Shown: positions 13,103 to 24,583, counted from the first letter of the stretch. The stretch is DNA of 64,000 nucleotides from Adiantum capillus-veneris (GCA_014529385.2 CM043947.1:123142891-123206890), one strand, 5' to 3'. The notes: generated by a model from the letters alone, not told the origin. Translations and numbers: made by a program.

Positions 13103-14106
13103 CTACAAAAAACCACATAATACATACATTTTTGCTAGTCTGATGCCATAAACAATTCTAACATAGTGCATACATTTGTCAAAGTTCATAGATACAAACA
13201 AAACTCTGTTTTTCAGCTTGTGCACGCAAAGTGGCATGACATCCATCCCCTCTAAACGTGCACATCCTTTGGTATGTGCCAATCTGTAGAGGTTGTCCAA
13301 GTCAACATCTTCATCAGAAATCTCATCTTCATCATCTAAATCCTTATCTTCATCCATATTGAAGACTTTTTTTGTAAGTTGAAACTCCTCATTTCTTCTT
13401 TTATATAGTTTGACACGCTTACCTGCAGCCAGCTAGAAGCTTCAACTCTGTACCATGCATCTCACATAATTTGTAACCATCTTCCGCATAGCTGTGTACT
13501 GGTTGTCCAAACTGCTATCATAAACAAGAACCCAGTCCCCTTCTTGAATATCACAAGGCCTTAGCCTATGCCGCTTGTCAATAGCCTCCTTATTTTCAAA
13601 CGAGCACTCCTCAATTTCTCCTTTGCAGCTTCTATATCTTTGTTTCTCTGTTGTAGTTGTCAAATCCTTGAAGCAAACAAACCTTCTCTCCTCATTTCTA
13701 GATCCCAAGGCAATATGAACCATGTAGTCTCTGCCTCTTCAAGAGGCATAATAGGCTTTTGTACATACATAAGCTCTGATGGCATAAAAAGTGTAACTGT
13801 GTTGTGTGTAGTACGGTCTTCCCATAAGCATAAGGAAGTAGCCAAGGCCACTCACCAATCTGGCCTTCACATGCCTTATCCAATGCCTTGACAATGGGCG
13901 GATGACCTCTCTCACTTTTACCATTCCCTTTAGGATTGTATGCAATAGTTAGTGTTAACTTGACACCCATACGAGCAAAAAAAACTCTGGCTTCATCAGC
14001 ATTCAGCTCTCTTCTATCTGCAATAATTCTTCCAACAAAACCATATCTATAGATCACAACTTCTAGCATAAATTTTCATACCATACTTCTAGCCTTGGCT
14101 CACAAA
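13103..14106 (-). pseudogene. Ty3/gypsy integrase, C-terminal half (minus strand)
   Basis: Reading leftward from 14106, the integrase core shows IIADRRELNADEARVFFAR (second catalytic Asp region), then YNPKGNGKSERGHPPIV (third catalytic acid, E). The C-terminal part near 13440-13600 has RLRPCDIQEGDWVLVYDSSL, and the end near 13380-13420 reads AGKRVKLYKRR before an acidic tail (DEDKDLDDEDE). Frameshifts separate the pieces. The upstream half of the same integrase resumes at 19363 on the far side of the inserted copia element. No chromodomain was seen. Confidence 0.75.
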
Positions 14107-14425
14107 TGTAAAGAATGAGGATGCAAGAGAGCTACACAAGACAAGCACAAAGCACACAGAGAGGGAAAGCTTCTTCTTCTTCTTAGAAAAGAGAGTACAA
14201 AATGACTAAGTGCTAAAGCTGAAAAGTAGCACATATGTACATGCGATCACTAAGTGTGAACTCGCTAGAAGCGTACTAGGATGGAACTATAAGTGTAGTC
14301 CAGCTGTAGAATCACTGGCAGAGATCCTCTGTGTCGATCACCTAACACGCGAGTGAGTAAATTCCGTAAGCGGCCAAGACTCGTAGTGGATGCTAGCTCA
14401 AGATGTAGAGCTTGACATCTCAACA
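14107..14425 (-). repeat. 3' LTR of minus-strand copia
   Basis: In element orientation it starts tgttgagatgtc and ends ttctttaca. It is a direct repeat of 19044-19362. The polypurine tract ggagggggag abuts it at 14426-14435. Confidence 0.92.
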
Positions 14426-15971
14426 CTCCCCCTCCAGCTCTGCATGTCACAGAGTCCAAGCATAGTGTGGAAACGTCGAAGCTTCTCAGCTCCAAGGGCC
14501 TTGGTAAAGATATCCGCTATCTGCTCCTCTGTGCTGACGTAGACCAAGTCGATGTCGCCCTCCAATACTTGCTCTCGAACGTAGTGGTAATGGAACTCTA
14601 TGTGCTTGGTCCTAGCACGGAACACTGGGTTCCTAGCCAATTGCATGCTGCCGAGGTTGTCACAATGGATGACAATCTGCTGGTCCACCTGCACTCCCAA
14701 GTCCTCAAGTAATGTGCATATCCAAGCTACCTCGCACGCCGCAACTGTTGCACCTCTGTACTCGGCCTCTGTGCTCGATAAAGCAATCATAGGGTGCTTT
14801 TTTTTGCTCCAAGTAACAGCAGCACTCCCAAAAGAGAACATGAAGCCACTCGTGGATCTCCTATCAACAATGCTACCTACCCAATCTGCATTTGTATACC
14901 CATACAATGCTAATGGCGCATCTGCTGCATAGACCAATGCGTAGTCAAGGGTCCCTTGCACATACCGAAGTGTGCGTCGTCCTACATCCAAATGTGGCTT
15001 CCTCGAAAGCTGCATGAACTGACTCTCCAAGCCTACTGTGTAGCTCAAGTCTAGCCTCGTGATAGTTAAGTAGATTAGACTATCCACAATCTTCCTGTAC
15101 ATCTTGACATCCTCAACAACATCACCCTTCTTTGCACTCAGCCTTGCATTCACATCCAAGGGAATAGAAATTGGCTTACAGTCAGCCATACCATACTTTG
15201 ACAACATGTCCAAAGCATACTATCTTTGTGAGATAGCCATACATCCTCTGGAGTCCTGATCACCTCAATGCCAAGAAAGTAGCGCAACTCGCCCAAATAT
15301 TTCATTTCAAACTTCTGTTTGAGAAGACCCTTCAGATGGTTAATCTCCATAGCATTGTCACCCACAATAATAAGATCATCTACATATATGGTAATGACCA
15401 CAATCCCCATATCACTCTCACGTACATAGAGTGAATGATCAGCATGAGCACTCCTAAAATTAATAATGACAAGATACTTGACAATCCTGTCATACCATGC
15501 TCTAGAGCCCTGCTTCAAACCATACAAAGCTTTGAGAAGCCTGCATACATAATCTGGGTACCCTGGATCGACATAACTAGGTGGCTGATCCATATACACT
15601 TCCTCTTGCAACTCACCATTCAAGAAGGCATTTTTTACATCCATTTGATGCATAATCCATCCTCTAGATGCAGCCACTACTATGACAGCTCTCATAGTTG
15701 TCATCTTTGGCACTGGAGCAAAGGTCTCCTCATAGTCTATGCCATACGTCTGTGCATAACCCTTTGCGACCAGCCTTGCCTTGTGACGCTCAATGTTACC
15801 ATCAGACTTATGCTTGGTTTTATATACCCATTTACAGCCAATAGCTTTCTTGCCACTTGGCAATGGCACCAACTCCCATGTGTCATTTTCTTCCAATGCA
15901 GCCATCTCTTCATTCATTGCATCATCCCAATGCACATTTCCAACTGCATCCTCAAAACATGTGGGCTCCAC
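14398..15971 (-). pseudogene. Copia reverse transcriptase and RNase H
   Basis: The reverse transcriptase runs from 15971 leftward: CKWVYKTKHKSDG, KARLVAKGYAQ, MDVKNAFLNGELQEEVYM, ALYGLKQGSRAWYD and the catalytic IYVDDLIIVGDN with both aspartates kept. A frameshift near 15210 separates it from the end of RT and RNase H (15213-14398), which keeps STSGF, ALSSTEAEYRG, IHCDNLGSMQLARNP and ARTKHIEFHYHYVRE. The stop lies within the LTR at 14398. In the RNase H, YGYTNADW stands where family members usually have an Asp (SDADW), probably a G-to-A change. Confidence 0.88.
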
Positions 15972-15974
15972 ATC

Positions 15975-16882
15975 TTATATCACCTTAGCCATGTAGGCTT
16001 GGTGATGTGATAGATACCCATTATAAGTCGATTTTTGAACTGGATTTTTGACTATGTTAGATCTGCACGGTCCTGGGTCACTCCTTTGCCCTCTAGCATC
16101 TTCTTGTACTTCCCTTACACCAGGTGTCCTGACAGCTGGAATTCCAAATTCCTCATCAAGACTTTGTTCAGAACCATCTGAATCCATGTCTACATGTGAA
16201 AAACTTGATGATGCATCAGTGGCATAGAGGGAGGTTCATCAACCTTTTCCTTCCCTTTTCGTGATACATTCCCTGTACCTGCTGGTGGAGTGACTTGCGT
16301 ACATAGTCTACCATTCCATGGCTTCTCAGCAAAGCCACGAGAAGAGAACTCTTGTGGTCCACTCAAAACCTGTGACTGTGGCCTCACATTTTGTACAACC
16401 ACATCATCTTTTACATCAGCCCCAATAGTGCCATGTGCATTATTGTACCAGTTGCTCATCTCATCAAAGACTACATGTCTGCTCACTCGTAATTCTCGTG
16501 TAGTAGGATTTTAGTCCCTCTACCCCTTTTGTTCAAGGGAATATCCCACAAGAATACATTTCTCTGCTTTAGGATCCAATTTCCTACGCAACTCATCTGG
16601 TACATGCACGTAAGCTATGCATCCAAACACTTTCAAGTGTGCCAAATCAGGCTTTGTACCTGTAAACGTTTCCTCAGGTGTTACATCATGCACCGCAGCT
16701 GTAGATGTCCTGTTCATAATGTACACAACTGTATTTACAGCTTCAGCCCAGAAATGATGAGGCATGTTCTTCTCATTCATCAATGCACGTGCAACCTCTG
16801 CAATGTGCCTGTTTTTCCTTTTTGTGACCCCATTCTGCTGTGGAGTATATATGCATGTAAATTGGTTGCGTATACCATGCAT
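15975..16882 (-). pseudogene. Copia integrase C-terminal half and linker
   Basis: From 16882 leftward: YTPQQNGVTKRKNRHIAEVARA. In this motif the third catalytic residue is normally Glu (GVTERKN or GVAERKN), but here it is Lys (16820-16822). Then come FWAEAVNTVVYIMNR and FGCIAYVHVPDELRRKLDPKAEKCILVGYS, the usual copia integrase tail. The Ser/Pro-rich linker to RT (16486-15975) is split into frames with stops. Confidence 0.85.
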
Positions 16883-16912
16883 TCGTAGAAAATCTGAAAA
16901 CTTGTTGGAGAA

Positions 16913-17797
16913 TTATTCTCCCCCTCCATCTGACCTCAATGTCTTGATTTGCATATCTATCTCCTTCTCAATCATGACTTTGAAGTCCTGAAAGTGGCCA
17001 AACACTTCACTTTTGTTACGCATGAAGTAGACCCATACTTTCCTTGTATGGTCATCAATGAAAGAGACATAATACCTGCAACCATGTATACTTGCAGTAT
17101 CGGTTGGACCCCAAACATCTGTGTGCACCACCTCAAGTGGCTTTTTACATACATTACGCTCATGTGGAAATGATCCCTTTGACTGTTTTCCAAACTGGCA
17201 TGCTGCACACACTTTATGCATACCATCCACCTTGAATTTGGGCAAACCTTTTACAATCTGTTTTGATTGCATGCTGTGCAATCTCTGCTCATTGACATGG
17301 CCAATGCATTTGTGCCAAATGTCAACATCAGTCACAACACATGTGCCCTGTGCAAATAATGCAGGTTTAACCCCAGGCATGTCTACATTCAGCGTAAACA
17401 TTCTGCCCACACCTTTGCCCTCTGTGATTAGCTTACAGCCATTCTGGAAATCTTCTACATAACAGCCATTCGGGTTGAAACAAACCTGCAAACCCTGCTT
17501 AACCATTTGTCCAACAGAAACAAGATTCTTTGTAATGTTTGGGACATGAAGTACATCTGCTAAGTACTTTGATTTCCCACTCTTTGTATTTAGAGGTATG
17601 TCCCCTACATGAGCAATGGGGTGAGCTGTGTCATCTCCTGTCTGCACATAGCCTGACACATGTGGTTTGCTCATATCTCTAAACCACTCTCCACGAGACT
17701 TCATGTGATTAGAGACACCTGAATCCACATACCAAACATCATCTTGGGTGGAGTTCTCTACAGTCATGGTATTCATTACATGTTGCATAACAAACAT
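16913..17797 (-). pseudogene. Copia protease and integrase N-terminal half
   Basis: The protease active site WYVDSGVSNHM keeps D-S-G. After the pre-integrase segment, the zinc-binding H-H-C-C is complete (WHKCIGHVNEQRL ... CAACQFGK). The integrase core shows VHTDVWGP and LRSDGGGE, the first two catalytic aspartates. The frame ends in a stop directly after GGGE at about 16913. Apart from that stop this part is well preserved. Confidence 0.88.
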
Positions 17798-17869
17798 GCG
17801 CTCGCTTTTGCTGTCATCTGCATCTCTGCTAGTAGATGCATAGTTGTCATGTTCTCTCTTTCCACTTGC

Positions 17870-18754
17870 TTTTTACTTTGGACAGTCATGTGACATGTGA
17901 CCTCTTTCACCACAAGTCCAACATTCTCTGCTATCTGCAGTATGTTGCTGCCTGCTTGATCCTGAACCACGACCTCTTTGACTCCCACTGCCTTGAGACT
18001 GGTTTCCCCTGCCACCTGTATTGTTTTGATATGATTGACCTTCTCGAAGTTGGCCCTTGCAACCACTTGGGCCTCAACCACAACCTCTACCTTTGTTGGA
18101 GTTAGAATAGAAGGCTTGTTCAGACCTATTTCTGCCACGAGAAGAAGATGTGTCAAGACCAAGGTTCTTCTCCTCAAGAATAAGCATAGAAATCAAGTCT
18201 TGGAACATGGGGATGTCGTCTCTTGTATTCATGGAAGACCTGAAATGTACATACTCATCTCCTAGACCATCCAAGCATGCATGGAAAATGTCATCGTCTC
18301 CCACTGAGACTTTAATAGATCCAAGAGCCTCAATGATACTCTTGATTTTCAAGGCATAATCATTGATGGAGAGGTTGTTCCTCTGAACCTGATTTAGCTC
18401 CAACTTTAGTTGAAGCTTCGTGGCCTTGCTGTTCACCTCGAACACTCTGCCTAAGTTTTTCCATGCAATGGTGGGGGTTTCAGCATCCTGTAGATAGCCC
18501 ATCATGCCATCTGTGATGCTCATAGAAAGCCAATACATCACTTTGCTCTGGCCTTGGTACCACCAGTCCCTCAAAGATTTTCTTTGCCCTGTCGTAGCAT
18601 TTGCCTCAGGAATCTCTGGTTCCTTTTCATTGTCTCCTTCTACATAGTCCCAGTAACCTTTTCCTTTTAGGAAATTAGTTATTCTGAACTTCCATATAGG
18701 GTAGTTATTTTTCTCAAGCTTCTCAGTGAGAATCTGACTGAAACCGTCAGACAT
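17870..18754 (-). pseudogene. Copia gag
   Basis: It starts with ATG at 18754 (MSDGFSQILTEKL), a usual copia gag start soon after the 5' LTR. The sequence includes the NYPIWKFRITNFLKGKGYWDYV block and a LNQVQRNNLSINDY segment typical of the UBN2 gag domain. It stays open for about 226 codons. The zinc knuckle (CWTCGERGHMSHDC, near 17876-17925) follows in another frame and is ended by a stop just after CPK. Confidence 0.85.
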
Positions 18755-19031
18755 CTTGAAGCACTAAGACAAAATAGCTGCAATCTGCAAAAACCTGCAA
18801 ATCTGCTGAACCTGCTATCGTGGTACCTGTAACACTTTCTACACTCAAAGAATGTCCACAATCAAGCGTACATACAATCACTGTACTTGTACAATAAATC
18901 TCTGTATACTGCACTTTGGAAACCTGTTCAGAAACTTGTACGAAAACCACAAAAACTCGGCATCTGGTCGTGGATTGCGAACGAAGAGATTGTGAAGCTC
19001 TTGCTCTCTTAGCCTCTCTTGCCTGCACCAG

Positions 19032-19043
19032 GCTCTGATACCA
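19032..19043 (-). other. Primer binding site of minus-strand copia
   Basis: On the minus strand the bases directly after the 5' LTR are tggtatcagagc, the initiator tRNA-Met complement. This confirms the LTR end and orientation. Confidence 0.9.
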
Positions 19044-19362
19044 TGTAAAGAATGAGGATGCAAGAGAGCTACACAAGACAAGCACAAAGCACACAGAGAG
19101 GGAAAGCTTCTTCTTCTTCTTAGAAAAGAGAGTACAAAATGACTAAGTGCTAAAGCTGAAAAGTAGCACATATGTACATGCGGTCACTAAGAGTGAACTC
19201 GCTAGAAGCATACTAGGCTGGCACTATAAGTGTAGTCCAGCTGTAGAATCACTGGCAGAGATCCTCCGTGTCGGTTACCTAACGCGCGAGTGAGTAAATG
19301 CCGTAAGCGGCCAAGACCCGTAGTGGATGCCAGGTCAAGATGTAGAGCTCGACATCTCAACA
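19044..19362 (-). repeat. 5' LTR of minus-strand copia
   Basis: 319 bp, the same length as the copy at 14107-14425, with about 14 substitutions and no length change. Confidence 0.92.
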
Positions 19363-20726
19363 AGCCCTCCCTTTGCGACCTATTTTGTCAAATATTCCTT
19401 GGCAAGGGCGATGTATCTCATTTTCCATAATCCTATGGGCATTTTAATCATGTTGACTACCCATTTGAAATGCATGCACAATGGATACGTTGGATGTAAT
19501 CCATCTCGATGCTTTACATTTGAGTACATTTGACATACAGAACAGGTTTATACATACCCTTTCACCAATATCGTTCTTTGATTTTAGCAAACATGGCCCA
19601 ACCTCCCCTGTGTCCTACCTATAGAGACTCATGTAATTCTTTAAGTACTTGAAGTTGTGTTACCTTATCACAAACAACTCACTGAGGGATTCCTCTACAC
19701 TTCTTTGGATGCCGCCATAGAAGCCCGTCCTGCAAGAAATACCCATAAGCTTTCTATCGAATACGTTTAAACTCTTGTACGGTCTAGTCCTCTTGCTTCT
19801 TTAGTGTAATATCTCCCAAACTTCAACCATTCACCTTCGTACTTGTCCTCGCCAAAAGACTGTAATGAAAAATTTGTGTTTTTACATTCTACATGCAGTT
19901 TTGAAGAGGTAAAGAACCTCAATCCCACATCTTCAGCTTCCAAAATCATAGTCTCTTCACGTTCAAACCTGGCCCTCGATAACATATCAGCCCCATCAGA
20001 TTATCTCTTCCTGCAATATGTTGAAACTTGAGATTTAATGACTTAATATATGCTATCGAACGTAGCATGGCTATATCTGGTGTAGAAAAACTTGTGATCA
20101 TCCCAAGAAATGGTGAGCAATATGTCTCTACTATTACAGATGCACTTATAAATTACTCTTTATCACACCTTAGGGTAGTTGCTACACCCCAAAGTTCCCT
20201 TTTAACCTACGGATATGCTCTCTGTCAAGCACTTAAAGCTTTAGCACCAATCTAATAGCATACCATTATCATTGCTCGTCATCCTGTCGAATAGACCACC
20301 CAATACCTGTAGGACTCGTGTCAATTGTCACAATAATTGGCTTTTCGCTTTTATAGTCCACCTTCGCTTTATCACACCTTAGGGTAGTTGCTACACCCCA
20401 AAGTTCCCTTTTAACCTACGGATATGCTCTCTGTCAAGCACTTAAAGCTTTAGCACCAATCTAATAGCATACCATTATCATTGCTCGTCATCCTGTCGAA
20501 TAGCCCACCCAATACCTGTAGGACTCGTGTCAATTGTCACAATAATTGGCTTTTCGCTTTTATAGTCCACCTTCCTTAATGTAGGAGCCTCTTGTAACAT
20601 CTTCTTTAGTTTCCGCACATCTTTTGAGTGTTCTTCTTTCCAAACAAAGGAACCACATGGAAGAATTCACAAGACTAGAAGCTTCAGGGTCAGCAAGACC
20701 AATTGTTGGCAAACCAATATCCTGAA
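19363..20726 (-). pseudogene. Ty3/gypsy RT end, RNase H and integrase N-terminus (minus strand)
   Basis: Reading leftward from ~20650: KEEHSKDVRKLKKMLQEAP (end of RT), then KPIIVTIDTSPTGIGW (start of RNase H). Further on come MLSRARFE (end of RNase H, near 19965-19985) and the integrase N-terminus with a damaged H-H-C-C. Next is WVVNMIKMPIGLWKMRYIALAKE at 19380-19460. The pol then breaks at 19363, where the copia element begins, and resumes at 14106. A 209-bp tandem duplication hits the RNase H start. The right edge is cut near 20726, before the next copia element. Confidence 0.75.
20158..20575. repeat. 209-bp tandem duplication in gypsy RNase H
   Basis: Two copies (about 20158-20366 and 20367-20575) match almost base for base: tttatcacaccttagggt recurs with period 209. 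The unit holds the coding sequence for the start of RNase H (IVTIDTSPTG on the minus strand). Because 209 is not a multiple of 3, the duplication shifts the frame. Confidence 0.9.
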
Positions 20727-20731
20727 GTAAT

Positions 20732-20995
20732 TGTAGACCTGTAGTAGTGTTAGTGTGTATACGCGTTTCACTAGGGGCACTTTTCTCCCACTGGGTTTTT
20801 CCCCTTGGACATCTGGTGTGAAAGGACACCTTATCTCTTAGGGTTTCATATAAGATTTGTAGCTCTGAGTTTGTACATACACTATTATTCCAATACAGAG
20901 ATCTCGTACGCAAGCTCTGTGTCTTCTCCTTCTCCATCTTCTTCCTACTCTGAGTTGTTGTCTTCCTTCTGTTTCCTGTTTCATCATCTTCAACA
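20732..20995 (+). repeat. 5' LTR of split copia
   Basis: 264 bp, TG...CA, direct repeat of 33214-33490. The primer site follows after two bases. Open frames on its minus strand are shadows. Confidence 0.93.
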
Positions 20996-20997
20996 AT

Positions 20998-21009
20998 TGG
21001 TATCAGAGC
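20998..21009 (+). other. Primer binding site of split copia
   Basis: tggtatcagagc, the initiator tRNA-Met complement, two bases downstream of the 5' LTR. Confidence 0.9.
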
Positions 21010-21394
21010 AAGGTGATTTCCAGAGCCTCTACTTGCGTTTTCGCGTCCGTGCGCGCAATCGCAGTTTTCAGGCAGTTTTCAAAAAATTTGCTCGTGGGAG
21101 CATCCTCGACGTTCCGGGGGTATTCTGAGCAAGTGACATGCGGTTTTACCCCCCTTTCGAAGCCGTTCGAGCCCTTAGATTTTGGTTCTGAGCAGCGTAG
21201 CAGAAGTTACTTTTCGGAGGCGTTTAGATCAAGAGGGTGTGCTTTTTGACAGATTTTCTTTAGGTAAACAGTTCTTTTGGGAAGTAGCTTGTCTTAGCTT
21301 TGTGCTGAGATTTTGTGTAGAGTTTTTCTTGCATTGGAGAGGAGATTTGTGAATCTCTTGGAGGTTCTTTTGATCTCTTGTGTGCATCCACAGT

Positions 21395-24105
21395 ATGGCT
21401 CAATCTACGGAGAAAGAGATTTTTGGTGCGTTTACATCCGAAGACAAATTGGATGGTACCAACTATTATCTTTGGTCTTTTATGGCCAAAAATGTTTTGG
21501 TTGGTAAAGGATTGTGGGATTATGTATCTGGAGATGAAGTTCGTCCAGGTAGCATTGCACCTGCCACGCCTGGTCGTGGTGCAGCTGTTGGTGCAGGACC
21601 CTCACAAGTCACTCCAGAGCAAAAGAGATGGGATACTAAAGATGCACAGGCTATGGCTGTGATTGTCTTAACCATAAAGAGGACAATCACACCACATATG
21701 AGATCTTGCAGAACTTCTGAGGATGCTTGGAACACTCTGCAAGCTATGTTTGGAGGAAGAAACGCTGCCAGAATAGAGTTTTTGAAGAAACAACTTGACA
21801 AAATACAGATGGATGAAGGTGAGGATATCGTCGAGCATCTTACAAAAATCAGGGATCTTAAAGAGCAATTGCTTAGCATTGATGAAGTGATTCCAGAGAA
21901 GGACTTGGTTTCCAAAACACTCAATTCACTACCACCATCTTATATGACTTTTCAGACTTCTTTGACTCTGTCTTTGCGAGATAATCCTGAGCCTCTTCAT
22001 TTTGAAGAGTTAGTGGCTTTGCTATTGCAGGAGGATCAATCACGTAAGAACAAGTCTTTACAGGTGGATGGTATGGATCATGCTCTTGTTGTACATAACA
22101 AAAACAAGGGTAAAGAGAGTGCTCCTTACTCCAAGTCTAGTGTAGGACAATCTTCAGAGAAGTCTAAAGGTGATTCCGACAAGTCCAAGAAGAAAGGTAA
22201 ATGTCACTACTGCAAGAAACTTGGTCACTACATTAGTGAGTGTAAAAAGAGAATTGCTAAAGAAAAGAAGAAAGAGTCAAGTTTGGTTGTTTCAGCTTCT
22301 GGTGATTCTTCTACAGCTAAAGAAGAGTCTGCAAACTTTGTGCAGGATTCTTATGCTTTTGTAGTATGTTCAGATTTTTCTGCTTACAGTGTTGACAAGA
22401 CACAAATGATTTGGTACTTTGATAGTGGTGCATCCAGGCATATTACTTCAAGGAAGGATTTGTTTTGTTCATTGGATGCAGCTCCAGCAGGAAAGAAGGT
22501 GACATGTGCAAATAATGCTTCTTATCCAATCAAAGGAGTTGGTAAGATTTTGATTACCATTTCAGATGGTTCATATTTATGCTTGCCAGATGTCTTATAT
22601 GTTCCAGGGATCAAGAAGAATTTGTTGTCTGTATCCTCTCTTGCAAAAAATGGTCTTCGGGTCATTTTTGAGGATGACAGATGTGTTGTACGAGATCGAG
22701 AGAATGGTTATTCTCTTATCACTACAGGTACACTGGAAAATGGACTATTTGTGCTAGATCGTTATGAAAAGCAGATTCAGGTATGTATTGCAGAAAAAAC
22801 GACTCACGCCATGCAGGATGCTGAGTTGTGGCATGCTAGATTTGGGCATGTTAGTTATGGCAGTTTGATGACTTTACAACGTCATAAGGATTCTTATGCT
22901 TTTGTAGTATGTTCAGATTTTTCTGCTTACAGTGTTGACAAGACACAAATGATTTGGTACTTTGATAGTGGTGCATCCAGGCATATTACTTCAAGGAAGG
23001 ATTTGTTTTGTTCATTGGATGCAGCTCCAGTAGGAAAGAAGGTGACATGTGCAAATAATGCTTCTTATCCAATCAAAGGCGTTGGTAAGATTTTGATTAC
23101 CATTTTAGATGGTTCATATTTATGCTTGCCAGATGTCTTATATGTTCCAGGGATCAAGAAGAATTTGTTGTCTGTATCCTCTCTTGCAAAAAATGGTCTT
23201 CGGATCATTTTTGAGGATGACAGATGTGTTGTACGAGATCGAGAGAATGGTTATTCTCTTATCACTACAGGTACACTGGAAAATGGACTATTTGTGCTAG
23301 ATCGTTATGAAAAGCAGATTCAGGTATGTATTGCAGAAACAAAGACTCAGGCCATGCAGGATGCTGAGTTGTGGCATGCTAGATTTGGGCATGTTAGCTA
23401 TGGCAATTTGATGACTTTACAACGTCATAATATGGTGCATGATTTGTCTTTATTGGAGATGCCACCAAGACATGTATGTGAAGGTTGCATTCTTGGAAAG
23501 ATGCACAGATTTACATTTTCGCAGGATGGTTCAGTTAAAGGGACACGAAAGTTGCAGCTTGTACACAGTGATGTATGTGGTCCTATGAGGACGCCATCTA
23601 TAGGAAACAACCTTTATTTTGTGACCTTCATTGATGAATTTTCCAGGTTTTGTTGGGTGTATCCACTCAAAGCAAAGTCAGATGTGTTTGCAGTTTTTCA
23701 ACATTATGTTGCCATGGTTAAAAATGAAACACATTGCAAAGTACAGACTCTTCGTACCGATCGAGGAGGTGAATACATGTCAGGTGCATTTAAGGATTTT
23801 TTGGGAAAGAAAGGCATTAAACACCAATGCACTATGCCATACACACCACAACAAAATAGTGTTGCAAAAAGGAAGAACAGGTCTTTAATGGAGACGGCTA
23901 GATGTATGCTCAAGGCTAAGAGTTTGCCTCATAAGCTATGGATGGAGGCAATTGCTTGTGCAACACATGTTTTGAATAGGTGTCCTACTCGTGCCTTGAA
24001 GACCATTACTCCATTTGAAGCTTGGTATGACAGAAAACCTTCAATCAGTTATCTTCGTGTTTTTGGTTGTCTTGCTTATGCTCACATCCCTCAGCAGTTA
24101 CGTGG
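21395..24105 (+). pseudogene. Copia gag-protease-integrase, 5' part of split pol
   Basis: The first ATG in a fitting context is at 21395 (MAQSTEKEIF). Gag contains TNYYLWSFMAKNVLVGKGLWD and a zinc knuckle CHYCKKLGHYISEC (about 22200-22245). Two tandem copies of the protease/pre-integrase block follow, each with WYFDSGASRHIT. The integrase has a full H-H-C-C (HARFGHV ... CEGCILGK), LVHSDVCGP and LRTDRGGEY. In the third acidic motif (PQQNSVAKRKNRS) the catalytic Glu is Lys (23867-23869). The frame is open for more than 900 codons until the CACTA insertion at 24106, and resumes in the same frame at 31154. Confidence 0.92.
22346..23431 (+). repeat. 543-bp in-frame tandem duplication of protease block
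   Basis: Units 22346-22888 and 22889-23431 are almost identical. Each codes for 181 residues from DSYAFVVCSDF through the D-S-G protease site to the H-H half of the integrase zinc finger (TLQRH). Only a handful of residues differ, for example PAGKKV/PVGKKV and TISDG/TILDG. The frame is kept across the junction, so the polyprotein would carry two protease domains. Confidence 0.95.
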
Positions 24106-24117
24106 CACTACAAGAGG
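24106..24117 (+). repeat. CACTA 5' terminal inverted repeat
   Basis: CACTACAAGAGG, a perfect 12-bp inverse of 31139-31150. The two ends diverge after 12 bases. Confidence 0.95.
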
Positions 24118-24129
24118 CTCTTCATATTA

Positions 24130-24260
24130 GCGACGCTCACACAGCGACGCTCAAAAAAAAATTTCCCGGCATCGCTATGAGCGTCGCAAATTTCTTTGTA
24201 AATTTGCGACGCTCATAGTGACGCTTATAGCGACGCTCATAGCGACGCCGGCTGGGGAAA
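24130..24260. repeat. CACTA 5' subterminal repeats
   Basis: About seven copies of a gcgacgct-like motif in both orientations, spaced ~12-25 bases. In characterised En/Spm elements such repeats bind the element-encoded TNPA protein. Here that role is inferred from position and repetition. Confidence 0.8.
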
Positions 24261-24280
24261 AAAAATAACCGAGCGCGCCC

Positions 24281-24309
24281 AAAAACTCAGATCTCAGATC
24301 TGAGTTTTT
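24281..24309. repeat. Perfect 29-bp palindrome in CACTA 5' end
   Basis: Two 14-bp arms, aaaaactcagatct and agatctgagttttt, face each other around a single c. It can form a hairpin and contains two AGATCT sites. It may be part of the subterminal region. Confidence 0.9.
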
Positions 24310-24339
24310 CGGCGCCCTCAAGCAAGGAGCAGGTAACGC

Positions 24340-24511
24340 TCTCCCTCTCTCTCTCTCTTTTTCTTCTCCACACACACACACACACACATGAGGAGAGGAA
24401 GGAGAGCCAGGTATGCTCCTTCCCGCTCCTCATTCTCATGTTCCCTTCCCCTCTTTGTCTCTCCCTCTCTCTCTCTCTCACACACACACATACACACACA
24501 CACATAGTGTT

Positions 24512-24583
<72 letters not shown>

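Larger units (their letters stand above)
14107..19362 (-). mobile_element. Full-length Ty1/copia retrotransposon (minus strand)
   Basis: It has equal 319-bp LTRs at both ends, TG...CA termini, an initiator tRNA-Met type primer site and a polypurine tract. The coding order gag, protease, integrase, reverse transcriptase, RNase H is that of Ty1/copia. Total length is 5,256 bp. By eye the LTRs differ at about 14 positions. The coding region has several stops and shifts. It sits inside the integrase of the minus-strand gypsy element. The 5 bases outside each end (acaaa and agccc) do not match, so no target duplication is seen. Confidence 0.92.

Noticed and set aside
15435-16010. Long plus-strand open frame opposite the copia RT
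   Set aside because: It is the antisense shadow of a clearly recognisable minus-strand reverse transcriptase.
20560-20937. Minus-strand open frame spanning the copia 5' LTR
   Set aside because: It crosses an LTR boundary and target duplication, so it is a chance frame. Only the leftmost part overlaps gypsy pol, in another frame.
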